NCBI GenBank assembly: GCA_030149325.1
Contig: JASBRS010000071.1
Coordinates: 1 to 64,000 of the forward strand
DNA: 64,000 bases
From: Deinococci bacterium
GTDB taxonomy: Bacteria; Deinococcota; Deinococci; Deinococcales; Trueperaceae
Direction of reading: 5' to 3'
In this document: in pieces, positions 26,103-35,464 of the stretch
Layout: each line of letters begins with the position of its first letter
Numbering within the stretch: the first letter of the stretch is position 1
The notes under the pieces: generated by a model
Seen by the model: the letters and a program-made list of their open reading frames with translations, nothing else
Told to the model about the DNA's origin: nothing
The model's database searches: none
Position numbers and translations under genes: made by a program

Positions 26103-26879
26103 ATGCCGCTCATCCTAACGGACGCTCAGGGGCCCGTCCGTATCCTCACCCTGAACCGGCCCGAGGTGCGCAACGCGCTCAGCGCGGAGCTGCGCCGGGA
26201 GCTCGCCGCGGCGCTGGCGGCGGCCGCGCAGGACGACGCCGTGCGGGCCATCGTGCTGACCGGCGCCGGCGACGCCTTCTGTGCCGGGCTCGATCTGCAC
26301 GAGCTCGAGACGATCGCCGAGCGCAGCGCCGAGGAGAACCGCGCCGACTCGCGCGCCTTCGCCGATCTGCTGCTGGCGATGGTCACGCTGCCCAAGCCCC
26401 TGGTGGCGGCGGTGAACGGCCCGGCCGTGGCCGGGGGCGCCGGCCTGGCGACGGCCTGCGACCTTGCGGTCATGGACCGCGAGGCCCGCATCGGCTACAG
26501 CGAGGCACGGATCGGCTTCGTGGCGGCGCTGGTGTCGGTGCTGCTGGTGCGGCAGGTGGGCGAGAAGCGCGCCCGCGACCTGCTCCTCAGCGCGCGCCTG
26601 GTCTCGGCCGAGGAGGCCGCCGCCATGGGGCTGGTGAACGACGTGGTGGCTCCGGGCCAGGCGTTGGCGGCAGCCGTCGATCGCGCCGGCGCCCTGGCGC
26701 GCAACGCCCCGGGCTCGTTGGCGATGACCAAGGCGTTGCTGGCCAGCGTGGGCTCGCTGGGGCTGGAGGACGGCCTGCGTTTCGCCGTCGAGGTGAACGC
26801 CCTGGCACGTGCCAGCGACGACCTGCACGAGGGGGTCCGCGCGTTCCTGGAGAAGCGCCTTCCGAGCTGGCGCAGCTAG
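26103..26879 (+). CDS. Enoyl-CoA hydratase/isomerase family protein
   Basis: 258 residues of the crotonase fold. LNRPEVRNALSAELRRELAAAL near the N-terminus, the oxyanion-hole segment GAGDAFCAGLDLHELE (about 55-70) and AAVNGPAVAGGAGLATACDLAVM (about 102-124) are visible. The usual catalytic glutamates are partly changed: after GLATACDLAVMDREARIGYSEARIGFV, a glutamate is retained in the SEARIG stretch. It likely acts on an acyl-CoA in fatty-acid breakdown, but many family members do other reactions. Leaderless start from TAGAAT; monocistronic ahead of ddl, which has its own promoter. Confidence 0.88.
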   Translation: MPLILTDAQGPVRILTLNRPEVRNALSAELRRELAAALAAAAQDDAVRAIVLTGAGDAFCAGLDLHELETIAERSAEENRADSRAFADLLLAMVTLPKPLVAAVNGPAVAGGAGLATACDLAVMDREARIGYSEARIGFVAALVSVLLVRQVGEKRARDLLLSARLVSAEEAAAMGLVNDVVAPGQALAAAVDRAGALARNAPGSLAMTKALLASVGSLGLEDGLRFAVEVNALARASDDLHEGVRAFLEKRLPSWRS

Positions 26880-26885
26880 CGCGCC

Positions 26886-26914
26886 TTGACCCTGGGGCCT
26901 CGCGGCCCTACGAT
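26886..26914 (+). promoter_or_regulatory. Promoter of ddl
   Basis: TTGACC (26886-26891) and TACGAT (26909-26914) are separated by exactly 17 bases, the clearest two-box promoter in the window. Transcription would begin near 26921. Confidence 0.6.
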
Positions 26915-26922
26915 AGCTACGG

Positions 26923-26937
26923 TGTGTAACTTACACA
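26923..26937 (+). promoter_or_regulatory. Palindromic operator candidate in front of ddl
   Basis: TGTGTAA-C-TTACACA is a perfect 15-base palindrome immediately after the predicted transcription start and 16 bases before the GTG. AT-rich symmetry in such GC-rich DNA is unlikely by chance. It looks like a dimeric repressor site; the regulator is unknown. Confidence 0.55.
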
Positions 26938-26953
26938 TAACCAGGGGGTCGGC

Positions 26954-28018
26954 GTGAGCCCGAGCGCTCCGCGCGTGTTGCTCCTGTGCGGCGGGCGCTC
27001 CGAGGAGCACGAGGTATCGCTGGCATCGGCCCGCTCGGTGATGCGCGCGGTGGCAGGCACGGTCGACCTCACCCCGCTGGTGATCGACCGCGCCGGCCGA
27101 GCGCTGCCGCCGGCGGCCTCGCGGCGCGCGCTGGAGGCGCCGGCGTCCCCTGACGGCGGCGACGTCTCGGCGACCAGCGATCCCGGACCCGAGGCCGACG
27201 ACCTGACGGCCACGCTGGCGCGCCTCGCCGGTCCCGGCTTCGACGTGGTGCTGCCGTTGCTGCACGGCCCCTACGGCGAGGACGGCACCGTGCAGGGGCT
27301 CCTCCGCCTCCTGGGCGTGCACTTCGTCGGGTCGGACGTGCTGGCCAGCGCCGTGGCGATGGACAAGCTGATGATGAAGGCGGTGCTGGCGGCGGGCGGC
27401 TACCCGCAGGTGGCCTACCGCGGCCTCGCGCGCAGCCGCTGGCGGGCCGACCGGGCCGGCAGCCTGGGCGCGCTGGCGGAGCTGGGGTGGCCGCGTTTCG
27501 TCAAGCCCGCCAACCTCGGCTCGAGCATCGGCATCCGCCGCGTCGACGACCCCGACGAGCTCGAGGCCGCCATCGACGAGGCCTTCACCTTCGACCGCCG
27601 GGTGATCGTGGAGCAGGGCGTGGACGGCGCCCGCGAGCTCGAGGTCGCGGTGCTCGGCAACGACGCTCCCGAGGTCAGCCCGGTGGGTGAGATCCGCTAC
27701 GGCTCGAGCTTCTACGACTACCGCACCAAGTACTCCGACGGCGCCGCCGAGCTGCTCATCCCCGCACCGGTGCCCGCCCGGGTGGCCGAGCGCGCCCGCG
27801 ACCTGGCGCGGCGATCGTTCCGGGACCTCGACGTCGCCGGCCTGGCACGCGTCGACTTCCTCTACCGCGAGGCCGACGGTGCGCTCTTCCTTAACGAGCT
27901 CAACACCATGCCCGGCTTCACCGAGCACAGCATGTACCCCAAGCTGTGGCAGGCTGCCCGGCTGAGCTATCCCGAGCTGATCGCGCGTCTGCTCGAGCTG
28001 GCGCTCGAGCCTCGCTGA
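26954..28018 (+). CDS. ddl: D-alanine--D-alanine ligase
   Basis: Makes the D-Ala-D-Ala dipeptide for peptidoglycan. 354 residues. ATP-grasp signatures: LLCGGRSEEHEVSLASA at the N-terminus, LHGPYGEDGTVQG (about 99-111), FVKPANLGSSIGI (about 182-194), the VEQGVDGARELEVAVLG segment, and FLNELNTMPGFTEHSMYPKLW near the C-terminus. The start is GTG 26954, with GGGGG seven bases upstream. Its promoter contains the 15-base palindrome at 26923-26937, so expression is probably controlled. Confidence 0.96.
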   Translation: MSPSAPRVLLLCGGRSEEHEVSLASARSVMRAVAGTVDLTPLVIDRAGRALPPAASRRALEAPASPDGGDVSATSDPGPEADDLTATLARLAGPGFDVVLPLLHGPYGEDGTVQGLLRLLGVHFVGSDVLASAVAMDKLMMKAVLAAGGYPQVAYRGLARSRWRADRAGSLGALAELGWPRFVKPANLGSSIGIRRVDDPDELEAAIDEAFTFDRRVIVEQGVDGARELEVAVLGNDAPEVSPVGEIRYGSSFYDYRTKYSDGAAELLIPAPVPARVAERARDLARRSFRDLDVAGLARVDFLYREADGALFLNELNTMPGFTEHSMYPKLWQAARLSYPELIARLLELALEPR

Positions 28019-28103
28019 GACCGGGCCGATCGCGCTCCCCCGGCGCGCGCCGCGGGCTCGCGCCTCGGCACCGAGGGGACGCGAGCGCCCGGACCGTCTT
28101 TGC

Positions 28104-28109
28104 TATACT
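28104..28109 (+). promoter_or_regulatory. -10 element upstream of the HNH gene
   Basis: TATACT, followed by a GGAGG at 28126-28130. No standard start codon lies just after either, so the long leader to the GTG at 28218, or a non-standard start, needs explaining. Confidence 0.45.
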
Positions 28110-28217
28110 CCCGGCAACGCCACGCTGGAGGTCACGGCCGCCCCCGAGTCGCCGCACAACCCTTCCGATCCCGACCCCGTCGGGGGGCCGGCGGCCGTCG
28201 CGGCCGACGTCGGCCCC

Positions 28218-28745
28218 GTGCGTGGCGCCCCGCTCGTCAACGTCAACAGCGCCCGCGTCCTGATCCTCAACGCCAGCTTCGAGCCCCTCCACGTCTGCTC
28301 GGTCAAGCGGGCGGTGGCGCTACTCATGCACGAGGTGGCGGAGCGCGTCGAGGACGGCGACAAGGTGCTCCGATCGGTCAACCGCTCGTTCCCGGTGCCC
28401 AGCGTCATCCGCCTCAAGCGCTTCGTACGGCGCCCCTTCCGGCAGCGCGTGGCGTTCAACCGCCGCAACGTCTTCAAGCGCGACGACCACGCCTGCCAGT
28501 ACTGCGGGGAACGCAGCAACGACCTCACCCTCGACCACGTGCTGCCGCGCAGCCGCGGCGGCTCGACCAGTTGGGAGAACGTGGTGGCGTGCTGCAATCG
28601 CTGCAACGCCCGAAAGCGCGACCGCACGCCCGAGGAGGCGGGCATGCGCCTGCTGCGCGGGCCCTACGCTCCGCGCTTCATCTTCTCCAGCGCCTACGGC
28701 GTGCTGCCCGACATCGACCCCATCTGGGTCAAGTACCTGCCCTGA
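28218..28745 (+). CDS. HNH endonuclease family protein
   Basis: 175 residues. An N-terminal domain (VLILNASFEPLHVCSVKRAVALLM) is followed by an HNH/McrA zinc-ribbon nuclease core at about residues 93-135: CQYCG, LDHVLPRSRGG, ENVVACCNRCNARK. The two CxxC pairs bind zinc and DHV...N supplies the catalytic His and Asn. The same architecture is widespread in Deinococcota, cyanobacteria and actinobacteria as a housekeeping gene of unknown role. The frame stays open for at least 29 codons upstream of GTG 28218 (through VTAAPESPHNPSDP), and the best ribosome site, GGAGG at 28126, precedes that region, so the start is uncertain. Confidence 0.85.
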   Translation: MRGAPLVNVNSARVLILNASFEPLHVCSVKRAVALLMHEVAERVEDGDKVLRSVNRSFPVPSVIRLKRFVRRPFRQRVAFNRRNVFKRDDHACQYCGERSNDLTLDHVLPRSRGGSTSWENVVACCNRCNARKRDRTPEEAGMRLLRGPYAPRFIFSSAYGVLPDIDPIWVKYLP

Positions 28746-28769
28746 GCGTCGCGCCGCCGGGCTCGCGCC

Positions 28770-29132
28770 TCACACCAGGCGGGCGCGCCGCCGATCCTGG
28801 AACAGCCGCGACAGCAGGGCGCTGATCAGGCTGAGCACCGCTGCCCCCAGCACCGCCCCCCAGAAGCCGCTCACGTCCAGGGGCGTCAGGGCCGCCACTA
28901 CGCCGATCGCCAGGGCGTTCACCACCAGCAGGAACAGCCCGAGGCTGAGCACCGTCAGGGGCAGCGTCAACAGCACCATCACGGGACGGACGACGGCGTT
29001 GACCAGGCCCAGCACCAGCGCCGCCACCAGCAGAGCGCCCACCGTGGGCGGGCGGATCGACAGACCTACGTGGAGTTGCACGGTCAGCCACAGGGCCAGG
29101 GCGTTGAGCCCCCAGCGGATGAGCAGGTTCAT
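28770..29132 (-). CDS. Phage holin superfamily IV-type small membrane protein (PF04020-like)
   Basis: 120 residues, four membrane helices, with the typical NAVVRPVMVLLTLPLTVLSLGLFLLVVNALAI stretch near 45-77. Despite the family name these are chromosomal membrane proteins with no known lysis role. Its ATG lies six bases after TATACT and has no ribosome-binding site, so it is probably leaderless. Convergent with the HNH gene. Confidence 0.85.
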   Translation of the reverse strand: MNLLIRWGLNALALWLTVQLHVGLSIRPPTVGALLVAALVLGLVNAVVRPVMVLLTLPLTVLSLGLFLLVVNALAIGVVAALTPLDVSGFWGAVLGAAVLSLISALLSRLFQDRRRARLV

Positions 29133-29138
29133 GGGCCG

Positions 29139-29144
29139 AGTATA
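29139..29144 (-). promoter_or_regulatory. -10 element of a leaderless promoter (small membrane protein)
   Basis: TATACT on the minus strand, six bases before the ATG at 29132. Confidence 0.5.
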
Positions 29145-29195
29145 GCCAAGCCCGCGCGCTCGACCGTCCCGCGGCCCGGCCCGCGACGCCCGGAG

Positions 29196-30086
29196 TTAGC
29201 CGGGCAGGCGCACCAGCAACGCGAAACGCTCCACCGTGACGAAGCCGAGCGACATCAGGATGTCGATGAGCTTGGGGTCGGAGGTGCTGAGCTCGGCCTC
29301 GATGGTCCCGAACGGGCTCACGCCCGCCAGCTCGTAGAGCGTCGACACCACCAGGCGCCGCAGCATCTCGCTGGAGTCGCGATGCTCCTGCAGCACCCCG
29401 ACGCCGTTGAGCACGTAGCCGGCGTCGAGCCCGCGGCGTTCGGCGCCGCAGAAGGCGTAGCCGACCGGCTCCTGGTCCAGCGTCTCGCGCGCCATGAACC
29501 ACAGATCGGGGCGGAACGAGCCGTGTCGCCGCTTGAGGTAGGCCCAGTAGCGGTCGGACACGCGCGTGGCCTCGGACTGCTGGTAGAGCTCCCGGAAGGC
29601 GCGATCGCTGGACAGCGACCACGACTCCAGGACCAGCGGCGTTCCCAGCGGGGGTACGTCGGCGAGCTCGAAGCGGACGCGGCGCACCTCGTCGCGGCGG
29701 AAGCCGAGCGGGGCCAGTACCGTGGTGAGCTCGTCGGCCCGCGCCTCGGGCAGGGCGTGCAGCGGAGCCACCGCGGCCTCGTGGGGGAAGCGCTCGAGCA
29801 TCTCCTGGGCCAGCCGCGCCAGATCGTCGGCGTCGCCGGCGTGCCACGGGCTCACCAACGACAGGGTCTGATCGTCGTCGTCCGGGCCCGGCGCCCGGAC
29901 GTACACCCCGGCCGTGGGCTCCTCCGTCGCTCGTTGCACCACGAAGCAGCGTGCCGCGTCGCCGCCGGGGTCCTGGAGCCGCGGCGCCAGGCGCTGCGAC
30001 AGACCCCGCGGATCGCTGTGGCCGAGGAACGCCACCGCACGGCTGACGAACCAGGCGACCTCGTCGGGGAGAAGCGTCCGGATCAC
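29196..30086 (-). CDS. Tandem GNAT-domain protein
   Basis: 296 residues from GTG 30086. The N-terminal half (to about 150) looks like a degenerate GNAT domain, and the C-terminal half carries the better one, with [37 protein letters not shown] around 215-255. The acetyl-CoA loop is poor, so activity is uncertain. GTG 30086 lies eight bases from TAGACT and begins a sensible fold ([18 protein letters not shown]); a longer reading to 30194 would run over that promoter. Substrate unknown. It is divergent from the branched-chain amino-acid operon. Confidence 0.65.
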   Translation of the reverse strand: MIRTLLPDEVAWFVSRAVAFLGHSDPRGLSQRLAPRLQDPGGDAARCFVVQRATEEPTAGVYVRAPGPDDDDQTLSLVSPWHAGDADDLARLAQEMLERFPHEAAVAPLHALPEARADELTTVLAPLGFRRDEVRRVRFELADVPPLGTPLVLESWSLSSDRAFRELYQQSEATRVSDRYWAYLKRRHGSFRPDLWFMARETLDQEPVGYAFCGAERRGLDAGYVLNGVGVLQEHRDSSEMLRRLVVSTLYELAGVSPFGTIEAELSTSDPKLIDILMSLGFVTVERFALLVRLPG

Positions 30087-30094
30087 GGTCGACC

Positions 30095-30100
30095 AGTCTA
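30095..30100 (-). promoter_or_regulatory. -10 element of a leaderless promoter (tandem GNAT)
   Basis: TAGACT on the minus strand, eight bases before GTG 30086. Confidence 0.45.
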
Positions 30101-30198
30101 CCCGGTTCGCGGCCGCGGCCGCCCGCGACCGCGCCTGGCCGGCGCGCAGCGTTGTCACGGGCCCCGTCGGAACCCGGAGCGTGGACCGTTCCAAGAGG

Positions 30199-30204
30199 TA
30201 TGGT
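30199..30204 (+). promoter_or_regulatory. Possible -10 element for the livK operon
   Basis: TATGGT, 55 bases before the ATG at 30260. No good -35 was seen. Confidence 0.3.
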
Positions 30205-30259
30205 GGCCCAACTTCACGTTCGAGGGCGCGGCACCGCCGCGCCGGAAGGGGGTAGGCAG

Positions 30260-31456
30260 ATGCGAGCCATCAAGTTCGTCGTGCTCGGCCTCGTCTTGGC
30301 GTTGTTCGCCAGCACGGCGTCGGCCCAGACCATCACCTTCGGAGCTTCGCTGCAGCTCACCGGGAGCCTGGCCAACACCGGCCGCTACTACAAGGACGCC
30401 TTCCAGATGGCGGTCGACACCATCAACAAGGCGGGCGGCGTGAAGGTAGGCGACACCACCTACCAGTTGGCGCTGAAGATCCTCGACAACCAGTCGGACA
30501 ACAACCTGGCGGTTCGCCAGTACACGCAGTTGCTGACGCAGGACAAGGTCGACTTCCTGCTCGGTCCCTACGCCAGCGGCACGGTGATGGTGACCTCGGC
30601 GGTGGCGGAGAAGTACCAGGTGCCCATGATCGAGGGCGGCGGCGCCTCGGGGCAGATCTTCAGCCGCGGCTACAAGTACATCTTCGGCACGCTGCCCGCG
30701 GCCGGCTCGTACTTCAGGAGCACCATCGACATGATGGGCAAGCTCGACCCGGCGGTGAAGACCATCGGCTTGCTCTACGCCGACGACTCCTTCGACACCA
30801 GCGTGGCCGAAGGCACCCGGGCGCTGGTCGACCATGCCGGCATGCAGGTGACCGTCGACGAGCGCTACAGCACCGACGCCTCGGACTTCAGCACCGTCAT
30901 CTCGCAGCTCAAGAGCAAGAACCCCGACGCCGTCCTGGTGGCGGGCCACGAGACCGAGGTGCTGAACTTCATCCGCCAGGCCAAGAGCCTCAACTTCAGC
31001 CCCAAGCTCTACTCGTTCACCGTCGGCGTGCCCACCGCGGACTTCCGGCAGGCGCTGGGCAGTGACGCCAACTACGCCTTCGGCATGACCCCGTGGCTGC
31101 CGCTGGCCTCGCTCAAGGACGCCTACTTCGGCGATGCCGCGCAGTTCGCGGCCGCCTACCAGCAGCGCTTCGGCTACGCCCCCGACTACCACGCCGCCTC
31201 CGGCGTGGCCGACGTCGAGGCCTTCGTCAAGGCGCTCGAGGCCGCCGGCACGACCGAGCCGAAGGCGGTGCGCGACGCCATCGCCAACGTGTCGTTCCAG
31301 AGCCTGTACGGCCACGTGGCGTTCGGGGCCAACGGTCAGATCGATCTGCCGCAGACCGTGATCCAGGTCCAGGACGGCAAGCTGGCCACGGTGTTCAACG
31401 GCACCGACTTCGAGACCCAGCCGATGTACCCGATGCCGGCATGGAGCGCGCGCTAG
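30260..31456 (+). CDS. livK: Branched-chain amino-acid ABC transporter substrate-binding protein
   Basis: 398 residues with a Sec signal peptide ([22 protein letters not shown], cut before QT). Type I periplasmic-binding fold (ANF receptor/Peripla_BP_6): [45 protein letters not shown] (about 95-110), [17 protein letters not shown], and [22 protein letters not shown] near 315-336. ATG 30260 follows a GGAAGGGGG site. It binds leucine, isoleucine or valine or related amino or organic acids; the ligand is not certain. The four other transporter genes follow after a hairpin. Confidence 0.93.
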   Translation: MRAIKFVVLGLVLALFASTASAQTITFGASLQLTGSLANTGRYYKDAFQMAVDTINKAGGVKVGDTTYQLALKILDNQSDNNLAVRQYTQLLTQDKVDFLLGPYASGTVMVTSAVAEKYQVPMIEGGGASGQIFSRGYKYIFGTLPAAGSYFRSTIDMMGKLDPAVKTIGLLYADDSFDTSVAEGTRALVDHAGMQVTVDERYSTDASDFSTVISQLKSKNPDAVLVAGHETEVLNFIRQAKSLNFSPKLYSFTVGVPTADFRQALGSDANYAFGMTPWLPLASLKDAYFGDAAQFAAAYQQRFGYAPDYHAASGVADVEAFVKALEAAGTTEPKAVRDAIANVSFQSLYGHVAFGANGQIDLPQTVIQVQDGKLATVFNGTDFETQPMYPMPAWSAR

Positions 31457-31481
31457 CGCGAACCGACCCAAACCCGAGCGA

Positions 31482-31508
31482 GCGGCCCGCCCTTCCCGGG
31501 CGGGCCGC
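31482..31508 (+). terminator. Strong hairpin between livK and livH
   Basis: GCGGCCCGCCC (31482-31492) pairs perfectly with GGGCGGGCCGC (31498-31508) around TTCCC. There is no T-run. Its place after the binding-protein gene suggests it stabilises the livK message or partly terminates it, so that binding protein exceeds permease. Confidence 0.55.
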
Positions 31509-31580
31509 CGCCCACCGCGGGCATGCCGCCGCTAGCGGCGGACCGCGGACGGGGACGGTCGACCGAACCCGGGGAGCATC

Positions 31581-32441
31581 GTGCTAGTCCTCCAGGTCCT
31601 CACCAACGGCATCCTTCTCGGCGGGCTCTACGCCGTCGTCGCCCTCGGCCTGGCGCTGGTCTGGGGCGTCCTCGACATCATCAACCTCGCCCACGGCGCG
31701 TTCATCATGCTGGGCGGCTACCTCACGTACTACCTGTTCACGGGCCTCGGGCTCGATCCCTTCGCCAGCCTGCCGCTGGTGATGCTGGCGATGTTCGTGC
31801 TCGGCTATCTGATCCAGTGGGGGCTGCTCAACTTCCTGGTCCGCGCCCCCATGTTCAACATGCTCCTCGTCACCTTCGGGATCGACGTGGTGCTGACCTA
31901 TCTCGCGCAGATCATGTTCTCGGCCGACCTGCGCACCATCCGGCCGGCCTACGCCGGCAGCAACTTCACCGTCGGCGGGGTGACCGTCCCCTGGACCAAT
32001 CTGCTGGCGTTCGTGGTGGCGCTGCTGCTCACCGGCCTGCTGGCGCTGTTCCTGCAGCGCCAGCGCTGGGGCCGCGCCATCCGTGCCACCGCCCAGAACC
32101 TCGGGGCAGCCCGCCTGCACGGCGTCCCTCCGCGTTTCGCCTACGCCCTGACCTTCGGCATCGGGGCAGCGCTGGCCGGCGGCGCCGGCACGCTCTACGG
32201 CATGGTGGCGCAGCTCACCCCCTACGTCGGCGTCCCACTCACGGCGAAGTCCTTCGCCATCGCCATCATCGGCGGTCTCGACAACCCGCTCGGGGTCATC
32301 GTCGGCGGGCTCGTGCTGGGGCTGGCGGAGGCCTTCGGGAGCCTGTGGCTCGGACCCACCTACCGTGACGCGGTCAGCCTGGGCCTGCTGGTGCTGGTGC
32401 TGATCGTCCGGCCCACCGGCATCCTGGGGAGGGCCTCGTGA
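31581..32441 (+). CDS. livH: Branched-chain amino-acid ABC transporter permease LivH
   Basis: 286 residues, about eight helices. N-terminal VLTNGILLGGLYAVVALGLALVWGVLDIINLAHGAFIMLGGY is the LivH signature; the EAA-like loop RATAQNLGAARLHGVPPRFAYALTF lies near 170-195. GTG 31581 has GGGGAG seven bases upstream. Forms the channel with LivM, whose GTG overlaps this stop codon (GTGA). Confidence 0.94.
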   Translation: MLVLQVLTNGILLGGLYAVVALGLALVWGVLDIINLAHGAFIMLGGYLTYYLFTGLGLDPFASLPLVMLAMFVLGYLIQWGLLNFLVRAPMFNMLLVTFGIDVVLTYLAQIMFSADLRTIRPAYAGSNFTVGGVTVPWTNLLAFVVALLLTGLLALFLQRQRWGRAIRATAQNLGAARLHGVPPRFAYALTFGIGAALAGGAGTLYGMVAQLTPYVGVPLTAKSFAIAIIGGLDNPLGVIVGGLVLGLAEAFGSLWLGPTYRDAVSLGLLVLVLIVRPTGILGRAS

Positions 32442-33381
32442 GAGCGCTGGTCTGGGTGCTGGCGGCGGCCGCGGTCGCCGCACTGGCGATCGTGCCGTTC
32501 ACGCTGTCGCCCGTCATGGTGCAGTTCGGCATCAGCATGCTGCTGTTCGCCGTGCTGGCCCAGGGCTGGAACATCATCGGCGGCTTCACCGGCTACGCCT
32601 CGTTCGGGAACTCGGTGTTCTTCGGCCTCGGGACCTACGGCACGGCCGTGGCGATGGTGCAGTTCCACCTTTCGTTCGCCCTGGGCCTCGTCATCGGCGC
32701 CGCGGTGGCCGTGGCCTTCGCGGTGCTCATCGGGCTGCCGGTGCTGAGGTTGCGGGGCCACTACTTCGCCATCACCACGCTCGCCCTCTCCGAGGCCGTG
32801 GCGGCCATCATCTCCAACCTCGACATCGCAGGGCGCAACCAGGGGTTGATCCTGCCGCTCATCCGCGGCGACACCATGTTCTACGAGCTCAGCCTGGGTC
32901 TGATGGTACTGGCCACGCTCACGGTGCTGTGGCTGGCGCGCAGCCGCTTCGGCTTCGGGCTCATCGCCATCCGCGAGCGCGAGGACGCGGCCGAGGTGAT
33001 GGGCATCCCCACCACCCGCTACAAGGTGATGGCGTTCGCCCTGGCGGCGCTGTTCAGCGCTCTGGCCGGCGGCATCCAGGCCTACTACCTGACCTTCATC
33101 GATCCGGCCAGCGCCTTCGACCTCTCGCTCAACGTGCGCATGATCATCATGGCGGTGTTCGGCGGCGCCGGCACGGTGCTGGGGCCGGTCATCGGCGCGT
33201 TCCTGCTCTCCGGCGTGTCGGAGGTGCTGGCGTCGTACATCACCGGCGTGGCCAGCCTGTTCTTCGGACTGGTCATCATCGCCGCCGTCCTGTTCACCCC
33301 CAAGGGGGTCATCGACGCCGCGCGGCGCCTGCCGCGCCGCGGGCTGGCGTACTTCCTCGACGCCGTCCGGGAGACGCGGCT

Positions 33382-33385
<4 letters not shown>
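32438..33385 (+). CDS. livM: Branched-chain amino-acid ABC transporter permease LivM
   Basis: 315 residues, about nine helices. QGWNIIGGFTGYASFGNSVFFGLGTY (about 43-68), GLPVLRLRGHYFAITTLALSEA and the loop FGFGLIAIREREDAAEVMGIPTTRYKVMAFALAALF near 170-205 are standard LivM features. Coupled by four-base overlaps to livH upstream and livG downstream. Confidence 0.94.
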
Positions 33386-34136
<751 letters not shown>

Positions 34137-34137
<1 letters not shown>

Positions 34138-34844
34138 TGGCGCTGCTCGAGGTCAAGAAGATGAACGCCGGCTACGGCGATGCCGACGTCCTGCGCGACG
34201 TCGATCTGCACGTCGAGGAGGGCGAGATCGTGGCGGTGGTGGGCAGCAACGGCGCCGGCAAGACGACGCTGCTGCGGGCGCTGTCGGGGGTCATCGCCAG
34301 CCGCGGGGAGGTGCGCTTCGCCGGCCGCGACGCCGCGGGCATGGCCCCCGACGAGGCCTTCGGCCGCGGCCTGGTGCAGGTGCCCGAGGGACGCCAGCTC
34401 TTCGACCGCATGACGGTCCAGGACAACCTGCGCATGGGCGCCTTCCGGCGCCGCGACGCCGCCGCCGTACGCCGCGACTTCCAGCGCATGTACGAGCTCT
34501 TCCCCGTGCTCGGCGAACGCCGGAACCAGCTCGCCGGCAGCATGTCGGGCGGCGAGCAGCAGATGGCGGCGATGGCCCGGGGGCTGATGGCCGCGCCGCG
34601 GCTGCTGATGGTCGACGAGATGAGCCTCGGCCTCGCGCCCGTCATCGTCGAGCGCCTCCTCGAGGTCCTCACCGATATCCAGAAGCAGGGCGTGACGGTG
34701 CTGCTGGTCGAACAGGACGTCCACTCGGCGCTGTCGGTGGCCGACCGGGGGTACGTGCTGGAACGCGGTCGGGTCGCGCTCACCGGGCCCGCCAGGGAGT
34801 TGCTCGACGACCCCCGCGTCAAGGAGGCCTACCTCGGGCTGTGA
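34137..34844 (+). CDS. livF: Branched-chain amino-acid ABC transporter ATPase LivF
   Basis: 235 residues. LEVKKMNAGYGDADVLRDVDL, Walker A GSNGAGKTT near 38, VQVPEGRQLFDRMTVQDNLRMGAF (LivF signature), MSGGEQQMAAMARGLM and Walker B LLMVDEMSLGLAP. The ATG shares one base with the livG stop codon. Last gene of the transporter operon. Confidence 0.94.
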
Positions 34845-34852
34845 GGCGCTGG

Positions 34853-34858
34853 TAGCAT
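34853..34858 (+). promoter_or_regulatory. -10 element upstream of rsmD
   Basis: TAGCAT. The first suitable start codon at leaderless distance is GTG 34866, which begins a 13-codon leader frame, not rsmD itself. Confidence 0.4.
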
Positions 34859-34865
34859 GACCGCC

Positions 34866-34907
34866 GTGCCGCACCCCCGACCCCTTCCCCGCAGGCGCGT
34901 GGCGTGA
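34866..34907 (+). CDS. Possible 13-residue leader peptide before rsmD
   Basis: A GTG seven bases after TAGCAT opens a frame of 13 codons (MPHPRPLPRRRVA) whose stop codon overlaps the rsmD start in the GTGA form. An in-frame ATG at 34857 would give 16 codons. If translated from a leaderless message, it could deliver ribosomes to rsmD, which lacks a ribosome-binding site. It may be fortuitous. Confidence 0.3.
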   Translation: MPHPRPLPRRRVA

Positions 34908-35464
34908 GCCGCCCGCGCATCCTCGGCGGCAGCGCCAAGGGACGCGAGCTGGAGACGCCGCGCCGCGGGACCCGTCCCAGCCCCTCGCGCCTGCGGGAGG
35001 CGCTGTTCGACGTGCTGGCCTTCGAGCCGCGCGGGCCCTTCCTCGACCTCTTCAGCGGCTCCGGCGCCATCGGCCTGGAGGCGGCCAGCCGCGGCTGGAC
35101 CGCCACCTGCGTCGACCTCGCGCGCGAGGCGGCCGCGGTGATCCGGCGCAACGCCGCGCGCGCCGGCCTGACGGTCACGGTGGTGCGGGACGACGCCGTG
35201 CGCTTCGCGGCGGCGCACCCCGGGGCCTTCGGCGTGGTGTTCGCCGCGCCCCCCTACCCGCTCGACCTGCCCGCCCTCTTCCAGGCCCTGCTCGACGCCG
35301 GCACCGCCTCGCCGGGCGGGCTCTACGTCTTCCAGCACCCCAGCGGCGACACGCCCGAGCTGCGGCTGCCGGCGGGGGTCGAAGCCCCCAGGGTCAAGCG
35401 CTACGGCAGCAACGCCCTGACGCTGCTGCGCCGGAGCGCGGAGGCGCGTCCCGGCCCCGGTTGA
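34904..35464 (+). CDS. rsmD: 16S rRNA (guanine-966-N2)-methyltransferase
   Basis: 186 residues. Methylates G966 of 16S rRNA using S-adenosylmethionine. The RsmD start ILGGSAKGRELETP and RPSPSRLREALFDVL, the SAM loop LDLFSGSGAIGLEAASRG (about 46-63), and the terminal RYGSNALTLLRR are clear. The catalytic motif that is usually (N/D)PPY reads APPY (FAAPPYPLD). I recall the same change in the Thermus homologue, so it is probably a lineage trait. GTG 34904 overlaps the end of a possible leader frame; no ribosome-binding site was seen. Confidence 0.9.
   Translation: MSRPRILGGSAKGRELETPRRGTRPSPSRLREALFDVLAFEPRGPFLDLFSGSGAIGLEAASRGWTATCVDLAREAAAVIRRNAARAGLTVTVVRDDAVRFAAAHPGAFGVVFAAPPYPLDLPALFQALLDAGTASPGGLYVFQHPSGDTPELRLPAGVEAPRVKRYGSNALTLLRRSAEARPGPG

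Noticed and set aside
28770-29132. Phage holin gene as a sign of prophage
   Set aside because: The family name is historical; the protein is a common chromosomal four-helix membrane protein and no phage genes are nearby.
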